Assembly (NCBI GenBank): GCA_030386875.1 | Contig: CM059566.1 | Span: 40,832,068 to 40,896,067 of the forward strand | Source: Morinoia aosen | Taxonomy: Eukaryota > Arthropoda > Malacostraca > Amphipoda > Talitridae | Direction: 5' to 3' | DNA length: 64,000 bases | Part shown: piece after piece, positions 34,721 through 46,839 of the stretch | How the letters are laid out: every line of letters starts with the position of its first letter | Numbering within the stretch: the first letter of the stretch is position 1 | Notes under the pieces: model-generated | What the model saw: only the letters and a program-made list of their open reading frames with translations | The model's database searches: none | Told to the model about the DNA's origin: nothing | Position numbers and translations under genes: made by a program

Positions 34721-36119
34721 CTCTTCAAACAGAGATGCTGCATAAAATATCTCTGCAGCTGCGCTGTGCAGCTGGAAATTCTCCAGCTGTGCTTTGCATG
34801 CAGCTGCAGGAAATAAGTCTCTGGCCCATCCCGAATTTTTGAGAAGGAAATGAGGCCGACGTAATGTAGAGATTCTTGGCGAGGTTCATGTATGGCATGA
34901 AATTCTGAAGGCGTCTTGTTCTATAATTATTTGAACTACGAACTCGTGTCTTCTCTGGAAGAATTTTGACAGACCTTCGAAAGCAGTTCAAATATTTTCT
35001 TGATGTTGTGATTCATGTATTTGCTTTTGAGCTGATAGTTGTATTTTTGAAACGGTAAGATGCGCTAGGAAATCAAAAATAGAAAATTTCTTGAGTATTT
35101 TTTCAATAGTTTTCATTTTGTCTATTTTTCATGACTACCATAGAAGTTAATTCTTTGATCTTCAGGTACGTTACTTGAGCTCTATCATTTACAGCCAACT
35201 ATTCTTCTTTTTAATGAACTAAGTAAATCAATAAATAATATTACAATCACATTATTATTTTTTAGAAAGAGCTACAACCTTGGAAGAAGTATTCTTTTAC
35301 TCCTGACATCAAAATTAGGAGTACATGCGCTCTATAGAAGCATTGATCTGACTTCGAATAATAAAATAGAGAATAACATACTCATAGCTCTGCTTACTGT
35401 ACAATCTCGACTCCAAATACAGTTGTGATATGTACAATCGACTCCGGTACATATCACAAAAAATGACATGGACTCTGCGAGTTGCTAATAGAATATTTTT
35501 ACAAATGATTATTGCTCGCATTGAAGAAATTGTATTTTAGTCTATAGATTGAAATGCATCGTATCTTAAATTGTCACTGATAACTGTGATGCTGCAAAGT
35601 TATTCCGAAACGCTTTCTTTCTAAGTGATTGTAGCAATTTGACGTGTAAGGAATTACCTGTAAGTGAAAAAATTGTTTACAATGTAGAAAAAAATTTAAT
35701 TCGTGTTTCAGTAAGAATAGATGAAAACCCGGGATTTCGTCAAGTGAGAATTAGAAAGCACATTCAATGTTATTTTTTTACCCTTCATCCCATTTTGACT
35801 CATATAGTGATTGGATCGATGAAATTACGGTCAGTCAAATTATCATCATCATGGGCCCGAAAGTTTTCATACCTATTACTACCAAATGCTTTCCCAGGTC
35901 GATAAGGTCTTGACTTTTTCAAACTGAAACCCAACTTAATCGGAGAAACTTTCATTAAATGATCTGCTGAATTTGGAATGTTTTTCCTTATATTTCGTTA
36001 AGATAATATTGGAATAGATTTTAATAAATGATAAGGAGTTGCTACCCATGAGAAAAACGAAAATTTTAAATCATTATGAAGCTTTCAGGTACCCAGAGTA
36101 ATTACATGGAAGGTGGGAG
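34721..36119. other. Non-coding DNA, no gene recognised
   Basis: Short ORFs only (up to 88 codons). Confidence 0.5.
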
Positions 36120-36144
36120 TGGAGTAGAACCACCTCACACGCAA

Positions 36145-36262
36145 GCATCCAAGTGAACAAATAAGTAGGTAAGCAAGTTAAAAAAGTAAGCGCACAAAAA
36201 GCAAGCAACTAAGTTAGTAAGGAAGCAAAAACCAAACAGAAAAGCAAGTAAGTAAGGAAGCA
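36145..36262. repeat. Degenerate AAGTAAGCAAG-type repeat
   Basis: Purine-rich tract of AAGTAAG, AAGCAAG and related words with irregular spacing. The many GTAAG words are not credible splice donors. Confidence 0.7.
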
Positions 36263-37946
36263 ATGAACTGCGTGTCGTTATCTCGAGAGAAAATCCCAAA
36301 GTTGCGTTAAAACCGAATTAAACTTTCACGTACGAGTATGGACAAAGATTTACAACCAACGTTCAAAACTGCATCTTTATGTCTCGGTTTGTAGCGTTCC
36401 TGCAACGTGCACGTCATAAGTCCTGTGCAATAACAAAGTTGAAACGATCGCTTGGTTTGGTTTGCATTCTGGAGTAAAACAGCGGCGTTACAAAGCAAGT
36501 GCCCACTTAAGAGTAAGCTGCGCCTTGTCCATACTGATGCAGCCGCTCCGCCAGCCCGAAACGCTTCGTCTTTTTCCTGAGATCCCTCTGGAAGAACGGA
36601 AAGGCAAATCAAACGAGCGAAAATCTCATGACATTTGCACTTATGTGGAGCAGGTCAAGAAAGCTTGAACTTCATTTAGCCGTATATGCTTTGTGGATTT
36701 TTTTCATGTTTGAAGATGCAACCGCTCAAAATCTGGTGCTTATCGGTTGCTTTTTTACCCGCAGTTGAGTAGATGAGTTACTTGTTCATTCAGTACTGCA
36801 GCATGAAAATTTTGCTTCTAAGTTTAATGCCTTGCCTAATCCTACATCAAACTGTCTCTTCTCTGTGAACCCATTCGGAGCGATTTGCACATAGTCAGCG
36901 AAGTGCTATCAACTCACCTTACATTACTTGGCTCAGAACACATCTAGAGGTGGATGCAGATAAATCTAAAGCAAACAGGCACGACGCTCCCACTTTGTGA
37001 AGTAGCGGCAGTGCGACGGAGCAGATCTCTCACTCTAAGACGGAACAGCAGGGAGCTTAATTGGAATACAAATCTAAGAGAAATTCTGCGGTGTTAACGG
37101 TGTTAGAAGAAGAATGATGTCAATTATTCAACTTCAACATGGAATGCTTCCAAATACTTTGTGAAATAAAATGTTAAGTGCATATAGGAAAATAAATGTT
37201 ATTCATATACTGTCATCTGAGCTGTACTTTTGGACACGAAAAGGTATGAAAATATGTACTAAAAAAGTATCTGTATATTTATCAGAAATGTCACACCGAA
37301 GAAACTTTAGAAAATGAGGGCTTTGATTTAAGAATCGGGAGTTTGAAATCAAACTGCGTACAATTTTCTATACTACCTCGACCTTAGCTAAAATAACTTA
37401 ATCATCAAAAAATGTTTATCTGAAAATAAAAAATTTTTAGAGGATATCTATTAATTATCCCAATAATCAAAAAAATATCGAAAAATAACCAATTTTTGGT
37501 GGAGATCTATCAAATTTTCACACTAACTTAAATAAATATATCGGAAAATAATGCAAGCCGATCGAACACATTTTGTACATCGTTTGGTCAAGGAATGGTC
37601 CTTGGGAGTTTGGTCATAATTAGTCAAGGAAAATGAGTGCCTAAAAAATAGCAATTTTCAGCAACCTCTTAAACCTGAAACACACGAAGCAAAAAACCAT
37701 TTAATGTTCATTTGGGACATGTGTACAATTCTAAATATTATTTTACGTACCAACATATATACGATACGTGTTCATACATGAACATTTAAATTCAGTAAGT
37801 TCAATTATGTTGAGTATCATTTCAGAAATAACGTATAACTTAGATGGTAGAATATTATGTTACACACTATCATAAATACAATATCTATGCATTCTTTGGC
37901 ACTAAAATTCAATAAATTCATTTCATATTAAGTGATATTTCAGATA

Positions 37947-37978
<32 letters not shown>

Positions 37979-38589
37979 CTTTTATGGCAGAATAATTCGT
38001 AAAAATTGTTCCACATGTGTATGACATATTTATATATAAAGAGTGCTTATTTATACTTCGGAAGTAATTTGGATGAATCCTTTATTTTATCTACATAAAT
38101 ATTTATCTATGTAATTTTTAAAACTGTAAAAATCTAATAATCGTTGTGTTATTGAATGGTCAGGGTATTCGTGCAAAAGATTCACAAGTTCTTAATTAAG
38201 AAATGTTACAAGGTTCGAATGAAATGTTCAAATTTTATGCATCGCATTTCACATGTTTACATTTCGAAAGAGAAATGTATAGTTAGGTTACATAGATCGA
38301 AACCGTTTTTAATACACAAATTAAATTACTCGAACGTCTTTATTTATAATTTCTATTCGTATATTGTCAGAATAAATGTTGGTACAGTATTAATATCACT
38401 GTTTCCTTTTATATCTCCATTATCGTCGCTCTGTCTTTTGTTTTTACCCATCAAAAACATCAAAATATGTAATCCAAAACATTTGTCTGGTTATGATCGG
38501 GAAAAGCATCAACTGCAGAACACTGTTCATCGTTACGATCGCTCCTAACTAAAAATATTATTAATAACATTTCTATTCAATTAACAAAT
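36263..38589. other. AT-rich non-coding DNA with an (AT)n tract
   Basis: A 32-bp AT/TA microsatellite lies at 37945-37976. The 130-codon ORF at 38156-38548 is Ile/Lys/Phe-rich and of chance type. Nothing else is recognisable. Confidence 0.5.
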
Positions 38590-38815
38590 TAGAGCAGTTT
38601 TCGTACGACTTCGGTAGATAGACAACCCAAAATTAGGGTAACAAATTAAGTAACAATTAGGTAACAATTAGGGTAACAAATCAGAATGGTTTTCGTACGA
38701 CTTCAGTAACTTGACTACGCAAAATTGGGGTAACAAATTAAATAACAATTAAGTAACAATTAGGGTAGCAAATCAGAATGGTTTTCGTACAACTTCAGAA
38801 GCTTGACAACGCTAA
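38590..38815. repeat. About 95-bp repeat, nearly 3 copies
   Basis: Units combine (T)TTTTCGTACGACTTC(G/A)GTA, a GACAACCCAAAATTAGGGTA part, then AACAATTAGGGTAACAAAT with internal AGTAACAATT sub-repeats. Confidence 0.88.
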
Positions 38816-40575
38816 ATCAGCAACGAAGCTTCACTACCTTCAGAAATCACTACCCTGAATCCATTCTCGTCTGTGACCCTCTGAAGGAGTTCCGATGCTC
38901 ATAATTCTCCCTTCCATTTCCGGCCAACAGGCAAAAAAAGTACGGAAGCTCATTTGCAATAGATATTTGTAATGGCCAGCGGATATGTGCAACACCTAGC
39001 TCGCCATCGCTATTGTTGTCGACGTATTTTCGTGGGGTTCTTGAAAATAATCGAAAAATGGCCACTACCTGTTCATTAGATGTCATGACACCGTTTTTAC
39101 GAGCCTTTACGGATTTGCCCAGCGACTGTGAGCAGAGCTAGCCTAGCAATAACGGTGTGTGACATCCGAATGACCGCAGCCTTCCGCTAAAGAATGCAGA
39201 GTCGATTTACTCTTGCCAAGCCCATACATAGCAATGGGAATTGACGACAGGGTGTGAGCTGGTTTCAAATAGTGTTCTGAATGCTGCCTAGAGGCTAAAG
39301 GACTCCGTGAATGCTAAAGGAATCCGTGGGAAGGAATGTTCTCACTGAAATTTGTTTTTCAAGTCTACCTTGAATGAGTGTGTGAGGCTATTCGAGTTCC
39401 ATCCTGCCGAAATGTGAGAGTGTTCTTTTCCTGCTACAATGAAATGGAATTGGTTGTGAATTCTATCAACCATACCACCAAAGATTTCTACTAAGTTATG
39501 AAAATCCTTGATGTGGAGAGGTATATGAAATTCAAATAGGAACGCACAATATGAAAGTGCTTCTTTTAATATTTCTCTAATGATATGTGACTGGAAAGAA
39601 ACAGCGTAACTCGAGTAATTTTTTCTGTGCATGTACGGTATTTTTAGAAATTAAAGTTTAAAATATAAGCAATAGAATCGTGCTTCGAAACAACCTGCGT
39701 CGCTCTTTGAATCCAAATCAGAGAAACATGCTGTTTTTTTAATTTTTTTCGCCAGGATAAATCACGTTCCGCGAATGACAATTCCAGACTGCTAATCAAA
39801 TTCTGCATCAACATCTGGTACTTTTTTTCCTCTCCCATCCTTCATCTGATTAAACCTATATTTTTCAATTCATTATATTCTTGTTGCTACTCAACTACTC
39901 AATCAAATTTGAACTCAGCACAAAACCCTTGTTTGTTTCATAAGCAGAATTTGAGGAAAAATTTGGTGCAGCTGATCCAAAAACATTTGTTGAAATCCTC
40001 CGTGCGATTACCAGCTGAACCCTCTCTTGACCTCAGTTTAAACGCAAGTTTACTCTTGATCCACCTTTCGATTAAATTTTTGGTTGACGTCTTGGTTCAG
40101 TTCCACCGCTAACATTTGATTCGACCTTTGTTGGAACCCTAGATGCAACTCTTGGTCGACGCCCGCTTGAATCAACCTTTGCTGAAGTTCTATAGAGGCA
40201 ACTGTTGTTCTAGGCTCACCTCAAGGAATGGTCAGAATAAAAATATTGTAGGTTTTAGACCCAATCTCTGGAGAAACATTGATGCAATTTTTGGTTTTAT
40301 CCCACGACTAACCCTTGCTCTAACCTTTGAAGAAATCCTTCGGGGAACTCTTGGACCAGTAGCACCTCGAACTCTTCATGAAACTATGAGTGCATAAGAT
40401 TTAAATTGACCTCTAGCCCTCAAAAAATACTGAAACAGTCATTCAACATTGATCCAAATGCATCCCAACAAAGGATGAGCTTCAATGGTTTTTTTGAGGG
40501 TTGAAGATCCGCTTAAAACTTGTGCAGTCATTAAAAATTGATCCTAATGCATCCACCTTGAGAAACCTTGAGCTG
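38816..40575. other. Non-coding DNA upstream of exon A
   Basis: Contains an old, highly degenerate repeat at about 39950-40390 (phrases such as TTGGTCGACGCCCGCTTGAA / TTGGTTGACGTCTTGGTTCA) and short ORFs up to 96 codons. No splice-supported exon was found. Confidence 0.5.
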
Positions 40576-40595
40576 TAAACGTGCATTTCTTGCAG

Positions 40596-40804
40596 GAATC
40601 CGAAGTGGAGAGGCGCTTGGTCCAACCCTTGCTCGTTGAGAACTTCTGCAGCATCCTCGGTGGCATCTAGCCGCGCCTCCTCGACGTCCGAGTGTTGCGT
40701 AACCTTCAGGGTTGTCGTGCTGGGTGCTGCTGGCGTCGGGAAGACGTCATTGTGCCGTCAGTTCATGACCTCTGAACACATCAACGCCTACGAAACGTCA
40801 GTCG
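40596..40804 (+). CDS. Rgk: RGK-family small GTPase, exon with P-loop and switch I
   Basis: Internal exon of a Rad/Gem/Rem/Rgk-type GTPase. These are membrane-associated Ras-like proteins that bind GTP, lack usual Ras catalytic motifs and are known for inhibiting voltage-gated calcium channels. The frame reads a Ser/Thr/Ala-rich segment (SSVASSRASSTSECC), then TFRVVVLGAAGVGKTSLCRQ (G1 P-loop GAAGVGKTS), then FMTSEHINAYETSV, matching insect RGK proteins (QFMTSEYxxAYDTS). The acceptor is TTTCTTGCAG (AG at 40594-40595), needed because an in-frame TAA lies at 40576-40578. The donor is GTCG|GTGAGT at 40805. The exon ends after one base of a codon that exon B completes as GAC. Its 5' boundary is predicted from sequence only. 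Confidence 0.88.
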
Positions 40805-41200
40805 GTGAGTAGGTTTCGGCTACAATTGTTAAAGGAGATTTTAAACCAGAAAATGGCTTGTTGGCCCTTCGGAATGCTCTATGATTTTCAGTAAAAACTG
40901 GTGGGTTACAACGTCAGAACACACTAACGTTTGCGAAATGTCGGTCAGTGAGTAGGTTTTAGGCAGAAATGTCATAGGTTTTAGACTCGAAAATAGCTTG
41001 TTGGCGCTTCGAAATGTTCCGTGATTTTCGGTAAAAACTAGCGGTTCATAACCTCAGAACACATCAACGGGTACGAAACATCAGTCGATGAGTAGGTTTC
41101 GGCCACAAATTTCGAATGAGAATTGTTACTCGAAAATAGCTTGTTCGTCTTTCGCATTGCTCTGCAATGTTCTTAGTAGTTATTGGTAAACTCAGAACAG
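40761..41200 (+). repeat. About 142-bp tandem repeat containing the exon end and splice donor
   Basis: The last 44 bases of the exon plus the first part of the intron form unit 1. Degenerate copies start near 40904 and 41043. Anchors are GAACACATCAAC at 40774, GAACACACTAAC at 40917 and GAACACATCAAC at 41057 (periods 143 and 140). The donor region reads GTCGGTGAGTAGG in the real exon, GTCAGTGAGTAGG in copy 2 (GT still intact) and GTCGATGAGTAGG in copy 3 (GT lost). Intronic parts (CTTGTTGGCSCTTCGRAATG, GGTAAAAACTRG) are also shared. Confidence 0.92.
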
Positions 41201-42974
41201 TGCAAGTCATTTCAGTCGTATGGCTTCACGATTTTCAAGCAGAATGACAGACTTTGAATCAACATTGATGAAATTGAAAAGTGTTTACTGTATTTTGAGG
41301 AGCAATTCAGAAACATAATTTAGTACTTTTGAAGCTTTGAAAACGAATTTTGGAACTTTAAGCAGTGTCATGGTGTCTTTAAATTGAAAATTCTGAATTG
41401 TAAATAGTTAATTTGACCTTTGATTACAATCTAGATGACTTAATTTACGGACTTCGTAACTTTTAAATTCATTTCTGTAATCTGAAGCTCGTAATTTGTA
41501 ATAACTACTGGAAAATTTATAGTCTCAGATTTAAAACTGTAATTTCTAAACGTGAATAAATAAACTTTGAAGCTAGTGTGTTCTTTTGTGATCAACTTTC
41601 GATCAACAGTGGTGGAAATCAAACACATATGTATCATTAAATATGTACAAACTCAAGTATGATCAATGTAAAAATAGAAACTAACTACCCGCTTTCAAAA
41701 GCTGGTCGCTCTCGCAAATGCTCGTAATCAGAAATGGAATGAAAACTCCAAAAATAAGTTCTTGAATAGGTTCTGTGATTTTCCCTTGAATATTAACGCC
41801 TCATTTATTTATTTCAATGAAATCTAAGTTGAACTAGTTATACCCAAATTGAAACAAAGAACATTCTCCAAAAAATGCAGAAGATAACACAATAACTACC
41901 TTGATTAAAATAAGTTCAATAAGCCATGGTGGAAATAATGTAAAAGAAAAGGCTAGTGTCATTTGTATTTCCAATTCAAATTGGATTTTGAAACAGAACT
42001 TCCAGGTGGTCACTTCCCGAACTGTAACCCGTACACCAAAGTTCACAAATTAGTGAAATGAATTACTTTATAAACGTGGGATAGTCAATCACTTTCTGTC
42101 CAATAGCTCATCAAGCCAAGTTAAAAAAATATGACCGAGTTGAAAAACTTTTAAAAAGTGGCTTAATAGATGTAGGCGACTCAATTTACATGTTGAAGCC
42201 CACATCTCTTCAATAATGATTAACTGAAGCTCCTGTACTGCATCCAATCATTAGAACGAAAAGAGTTCGTTTTTATCACGACGGAACGAAGGAATAGAGT
42301 CTCACGCAGCCGCTAATGAGCTTATTTTTCAGGATTATGGCGAAGCTCTAATGAGATTCATGGTTTGATGAAATGTGAAAACAATAGCGGCTCCCTAATT
42401 AGCCCTTCCACATCCCGTCTGATCACTTCTAAATGCAAGATTATCCTCGTATCGAAAACCTCTCGTTTCGATGCTCATTTGCCGACTTGAATAGTTGTTA
42501 CGTATTTGTGATTCGTAGGTTAGTCGTTAATGTTGATTTCGTATGTTCAGGTATGAAGAGCACGTGCGGTTCATTCGAATGAATTAATTTCATTTGGAAT
42601 GAAAATTTTTTCAATGAAACACGTGCGGTTCGAAAAAATACATGAAAAAAATATAACTCATACCGAAGCAAGGGTTTGCGTCAACTTAGAGATCGTACAC
42701 GTTTGAACACTTTAGTTTGTTAACATTTGGGTTGAATATAGCGCCAAATTGTTTTTTTAATTAATACATACCGTGAAATAGCACAAAAACTTTAATACTC
42801 AATGTTGAATTTCAAGGTTATCGGAGTAAGAGAAAAAATTTACAAATAATCTTAAATTTGTTTGAAGACGTGTAATATGTTGTTCACGTTGCTCTCCTTC
42901 TTGCAAATAAAACTAACCGAGTTCTAGTAATCTAGCGATATGATATGAGCTGTTTCTATCCGACTGACAGACGC
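41201..42974. other. Intronic AT-rich DNA
   Basis: No gene. At 42555-42640 the word CACGTGCGGTTC occurs twice, flanking an ATTCGAATGAATT palindrome. Confidence 0.5.
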
Positions 42975-43155
42975 GTTGTAAAAACCTTACAAGATACACG
43001 ATTGAAATCATAACCCGATTGGGTACGTAGCACAGATAAACGATTAAAATCATATTAGGTACGTGGCACAGATTCACGATTAAAATCATAACACGATTTG
43101 GTACGTAGCACAGATACACGATTAAAATCAGACAATATTAGGTATGTAGCACAAA
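42975..43155. repeat. About 42-bp minisatellite, 4-5 copies
   Basis: Unit: CACGATTAAAATCATAACAC, then GATTTGGTACGTAGCACAGA, then TA. Units of 33-42 bp occur because of small deletions. Confidence 0.9.
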
Positions 43156-43799
43156 TACTCGAGTCTACGACTTTGAATGAACAGTTGTGATTAAAGGCTT
43201 TTTTCAAAGTTTAATTATAAACAATTTTCGCGAATGAACTGCAGAAATAACTTTATCATAATACCGTCATACATGACGGCGCAGGTATGTGCAGTAGTGC
43301 TAACTTAACACTGGCTAAAAAAAACTAAAACAATACTCAGGATTTTCGTGGGTGGAACTTCAGGCTTTTGGGGCTTACCGCTATTGTATGGAAATCAATT
43401 CCGGAATAAAAAGTGTTGTATTTGCTATGATGTGTGAAGGATATAATACGACAAGGAAGAAATTATTGTATCTTATATTGTTATTTAAGACGTATAAAGA
43501 TGTTATTCTATTTTATCATTAAAATAAACCTACTCGAGGGCACTCTCGGTTATTGCAGAGCGAGAGCGCTAATCAAATAGGAAACAGTTGGTTGTTTTGT
43601 CAATTTCAAGATGAATGTTTCATAGTACATTTTTGAGGTGACACAACTTTTCCACTTCGTCAAAACTACCTGCAAATAAATGAATTCATCCCCAACTTTT
43701 GAGCCCAAACAGTAGGTAGTTGTGAGCAGAAGTAATATGTCGTCCGGCCTTTCTAAATTGCGGCAAAGTCAGCCAGGCAAAAGCAAAGCCCGACCGCCG

Positions 43800-44200
43800 A
43801 TGCTGAATACAAAACACGGCACAGGGCAGTGCGATACAAAGGTCGATATAGGAAGTCGTTGCACAAAACACGATGTGGGCGAAAATAGCTCATGACACTG
43901 TACAGTTGAAAGCAGTGTAAAATTCAGTTTAGGATATGGCAGAACGAAACACGATATTGAAGAAGTAGCACCAGACACTGTTCCGTGCAGCGCAGTGCAA
44001 TATTCGGTCTAGGATATGGCAGAACGAAACACGATGTGGAATATAATAGCACAAGACGAAAAGTGCAACGCTGTATAAAATTTTGTCTAGAATATGGCAG
44101 AGCGAAACACGATATGGAAAAAGTAGTACAAGCCACCGTACATTGCAACTCAGTACAAAGTTGGGTCTAGGATATCGGAAAACGAAACACGATGAAAGAT
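43800..44200. repeat. About 80-bp minisatellite, 5 copies
   Basis: Units share GTCTAGGATATGGCAGAACG, AAACACGATRTGGAA, then AGTAGCACAAGACACTGT and GTGCAACGCAGTG. Periods are 79-80 bp. Several short ORFs on both strands derive from it. Confidence 0.92.
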
Positions 44201-44534
44201 AAAGAAATTCAAAACACTCTTCAGAGCTTTACAATACAAAAGACGATTTACGATAGAAAAGTTCTGATAGAATTGTTTAGGTTTATTTTGATTCTGATAG
44301 TGCTGTACAAAACATCATTAAATAACACACCGCATTTCACATAACATTTAAGCTGAGTATTAACAAGGGTGAGACGCGATTGAAATTCAGAAATGGAGAG
44401 CTGTTGGTTTTATCTCACATTGTTTAGGACTCCTTTTGAAAATAAAACAATTCATTGAAGTTAATGATTTAAAAAGCGTCAAAAGCAAATTGCAGCTCTG
44501 CACATGAACCTTTCTTTGGAATCGCAGGGTTATA
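44201..44534. other. Intronic AT-rich DNA
   Basis: Nothing recognisable. Confidence 0.5.
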
Positions 44535-45025
44535 ACAACACGTGGAGAATCGTAATTCCAGGATTAGTACAACACGTGGACTCTCGCAGGGATTTTTCAG
44601 AATTAATGTAAAACGTCGACCGCTCAATTTGATTCCAGGATTAAACAACACTATGACCGCTAGATTGGATTCCAGGATTAATACAACACTGGGACCGTTC
44701 GATTGGATTCCAGGATTAATACAATACGTGGACCGCTTGATCGGATTCCAAGATTAAACAATACGTGGACCGCTCGATTAAATTACAGGATTAATACAAC
44801 GCGTGGACTGCTCGTCAGAATTCAGAGATTATTGTGACACGTGGACCGCTCGTCGGGATTCCAAGAATATTGCAACACGTCGATTGCTAGTCAGGATTTC
44901 AGGATTAACATAACACGTCGACTGCTCGTCAGGATTCCAAAATGAAAATAAAACATTGCTGCTCGTCGGGATCCCAAAATTAATGCAAAACATTGTTGCT
45001 CATAGGGGTTGCAGGATGAATGCCA
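44535..45025. repeat. 38-bp minisatellite with CACGTG, about 13 copies
   Basis: Unit: CAACACGTGGACCGCTCGAT, then TGGATTCCAGGATTAATA. Many units carry ACACGTGGAC (E-box); others read CACGTCGAC or CGTGGAC. Confidence 0.93.
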
Positions 45026-45140
45026 CATGTGGACTTCCCTTCAAGCTGCACTCCAGCAAGGAATCCAGGAGTCAAAGGGCATATCCGTCGGCGTATCTGG
45101 TGTGAGGAAGACCCTATACACCGAAAGATATGCCCTCTGC

Positions 45141-45500
45141 CTCCTGTGCTGATCGTCTCTCCCACTGGAAGAAAAGTTAAGAAGAACTGGCCCAACTGTG
45201 TGTGCTGAATGCAAGTTTTTAGGTTATGGATTGTCCTAAATTTTTATTATCTTCTTTCCTAATCAACAGGGAAATTAAGGAGTGTCCTTTGGATTGTAGA
45301 TTATGTTTATTATTGTCTCTCCTTGGAAACGGGAAAGTTAAAGAGTGTCCCAACTGTGTGTGTTGGCTGCAAGTTTTCAGGTTTGAATTGTGATAAATGT
45401 TTACTACCGTTTTTCATCGTGAATGGGAAGATAATAAGTATCCCCACCGTATGTGTTGAACACGAGTATTCAGATTTTGGATTGTAGTAAATGTTAATCG
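45141..45500. repeat. Long-unit degenerate repeat, 3 copies
   Basis: Copies share TCTCTCC(Y)TGGAAA(C), AAGTTAA-GA, CCCAACTGTGTGTG(C/T)TG, then GCAAGTTTT(T/C)AGGTT and GGATTGT. Confidence 0.78.
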
Positions 45501-45739
45501 AATGTTGGGACGATTCTATACGTCGATGAGTTTTCTTTGCAGGTAGATCATCACGCGTAGAATAACAAATTTATTTGATTAATAACCTTCTCTTCTTAGA
45601 AGAATAGGAGTGACCTTAAATGAGTCTGATATTTCACTCAACCTCTCTAGATTTGAACGCATGTGTGTTCCAGTGTGTACTGTACATGTGTACTTCATGC
45701 AGTTCAAATCTGTCGGGGGTATAGAGCACAAATGTGTGT

Positions 45740-45965
45740 TCCATCATCAATCGATGATACTGAATACATCGCACATGTGTGTTCCATCATCAGTCGATGG
45801 TACTGAATGCATCGCACATGTATGTTCCATCATCAGTCGATGATACTGAATGCATCGCACATGTGTGTTCCATCATCAGTCGATGATACTGAATACATCG
45901 TACATGTGTGTTCCATCATCAGTCGATGATACTGAACACATTACACATATGTGTTCCATCAGCAC
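45740..45965. repeat. 43-bp minisatellite, about 5 copies
   Basis: Unit: CATCAGTCGATGATACTGAA, then TACATCGCACATGTGTGTTC, then CAT; period 43 (45788 to 45831). It contains an imperfect ATCAGTCGATGAT dyad. Confidence 0.93.
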
Positions 45966-46083
45966 TAGTCCGTGAAATACAGCACACATGTGAATTCTGT
46001 GTGTGTGAGTTGTACAGATTATATATATGCCGACCCATTACTCAGTGTTGACATCCCCCATACCGAGCTTATTTATTTATTTA

Positions 46084-46838
46084 TTACACATTGTGCCCAT
46101 TCACACAGTATTGTACACTGTGCCCATGTACACAGTATTGTACACTGTGCCCATGTACACAGTAATGTACATTGTGCCCATTCACACAGTATTGTACACT
46201 GTGCCCATGTATACGGTACTGTACATTGTGCCCATGTACACAGTAATGTACATTGTGCCCATGTACACAGTATTGTACATTGTGCCCATGTACACAGTAT
46301 TGTACATTGTGCCCATGTACACAGTAATGTACATTGTGCCCATGTTCACAGTATTGTACATTGTGCCCATGTACACAGTATTGTACATTGTGCCCATGTA
46401 CACAGAATTGTACATTGTGCCCATGTACACATTATTGTATATTGTGTCCATGTACACAGTATTGTACATTGTGCCCATGTACACAGTATTGTACATTGTG
46501 CCCATGTACACAGTATTGTATATTGTGTCCATGTACACAGTATTGTACATTGTGCCCATGTACACAGTATTGTACATTGTGCCCATGTACACAGTATTGT
46601 ACATTGTGCCCATGTACACAGTATTGTATATTGTGCCCATGTACACAGTATTGTACATTGTGCCCATGTACACAGTATTGTACATTGTGTCCATGTACAC
46701 AGTATTGTACATTGTGCCCATGTACACAGTATTGTACATTGTGCCCATGTACACAGTATTGTATATTGTGTCCATGTACACAGTATTGTACATTGTGCCC
46801 ATGTACACAGTATTGTACATTGTGCCCATGTACACAGT
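46084..46838. repeat. 27-bp minisatellite, about 28 copies, each a hairpin
   Basis: Unit of 27 bp: CAGTATTGTACATTGTGCCC then ATGTACA. Each unit holds inverted 7-bp arms TGTACAT and ATGTACA around TGTGCCC, so single strands would fold into serial hairpins. Left units carry CACTGTGCCC and TTCACACAG variants, and right units are more uniform. The 153-310 codon ORFs on both strands are produced by the period of nine codons and are not genes. Confidence 0.97.
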
Positions 46839-46839
46839 C

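Noticed and set aside
36145-36262. Series of GTAAG splice donors
   Set aside because: They belong to a degenerate AAGTAAGCAAG simple repeat with no exons upstream.
39342-39632. 96-codon minus-strand ORF with balanced composition
   Set aside because: Looks mildly protein-like but has no recognisable family, start context or splice evidence.
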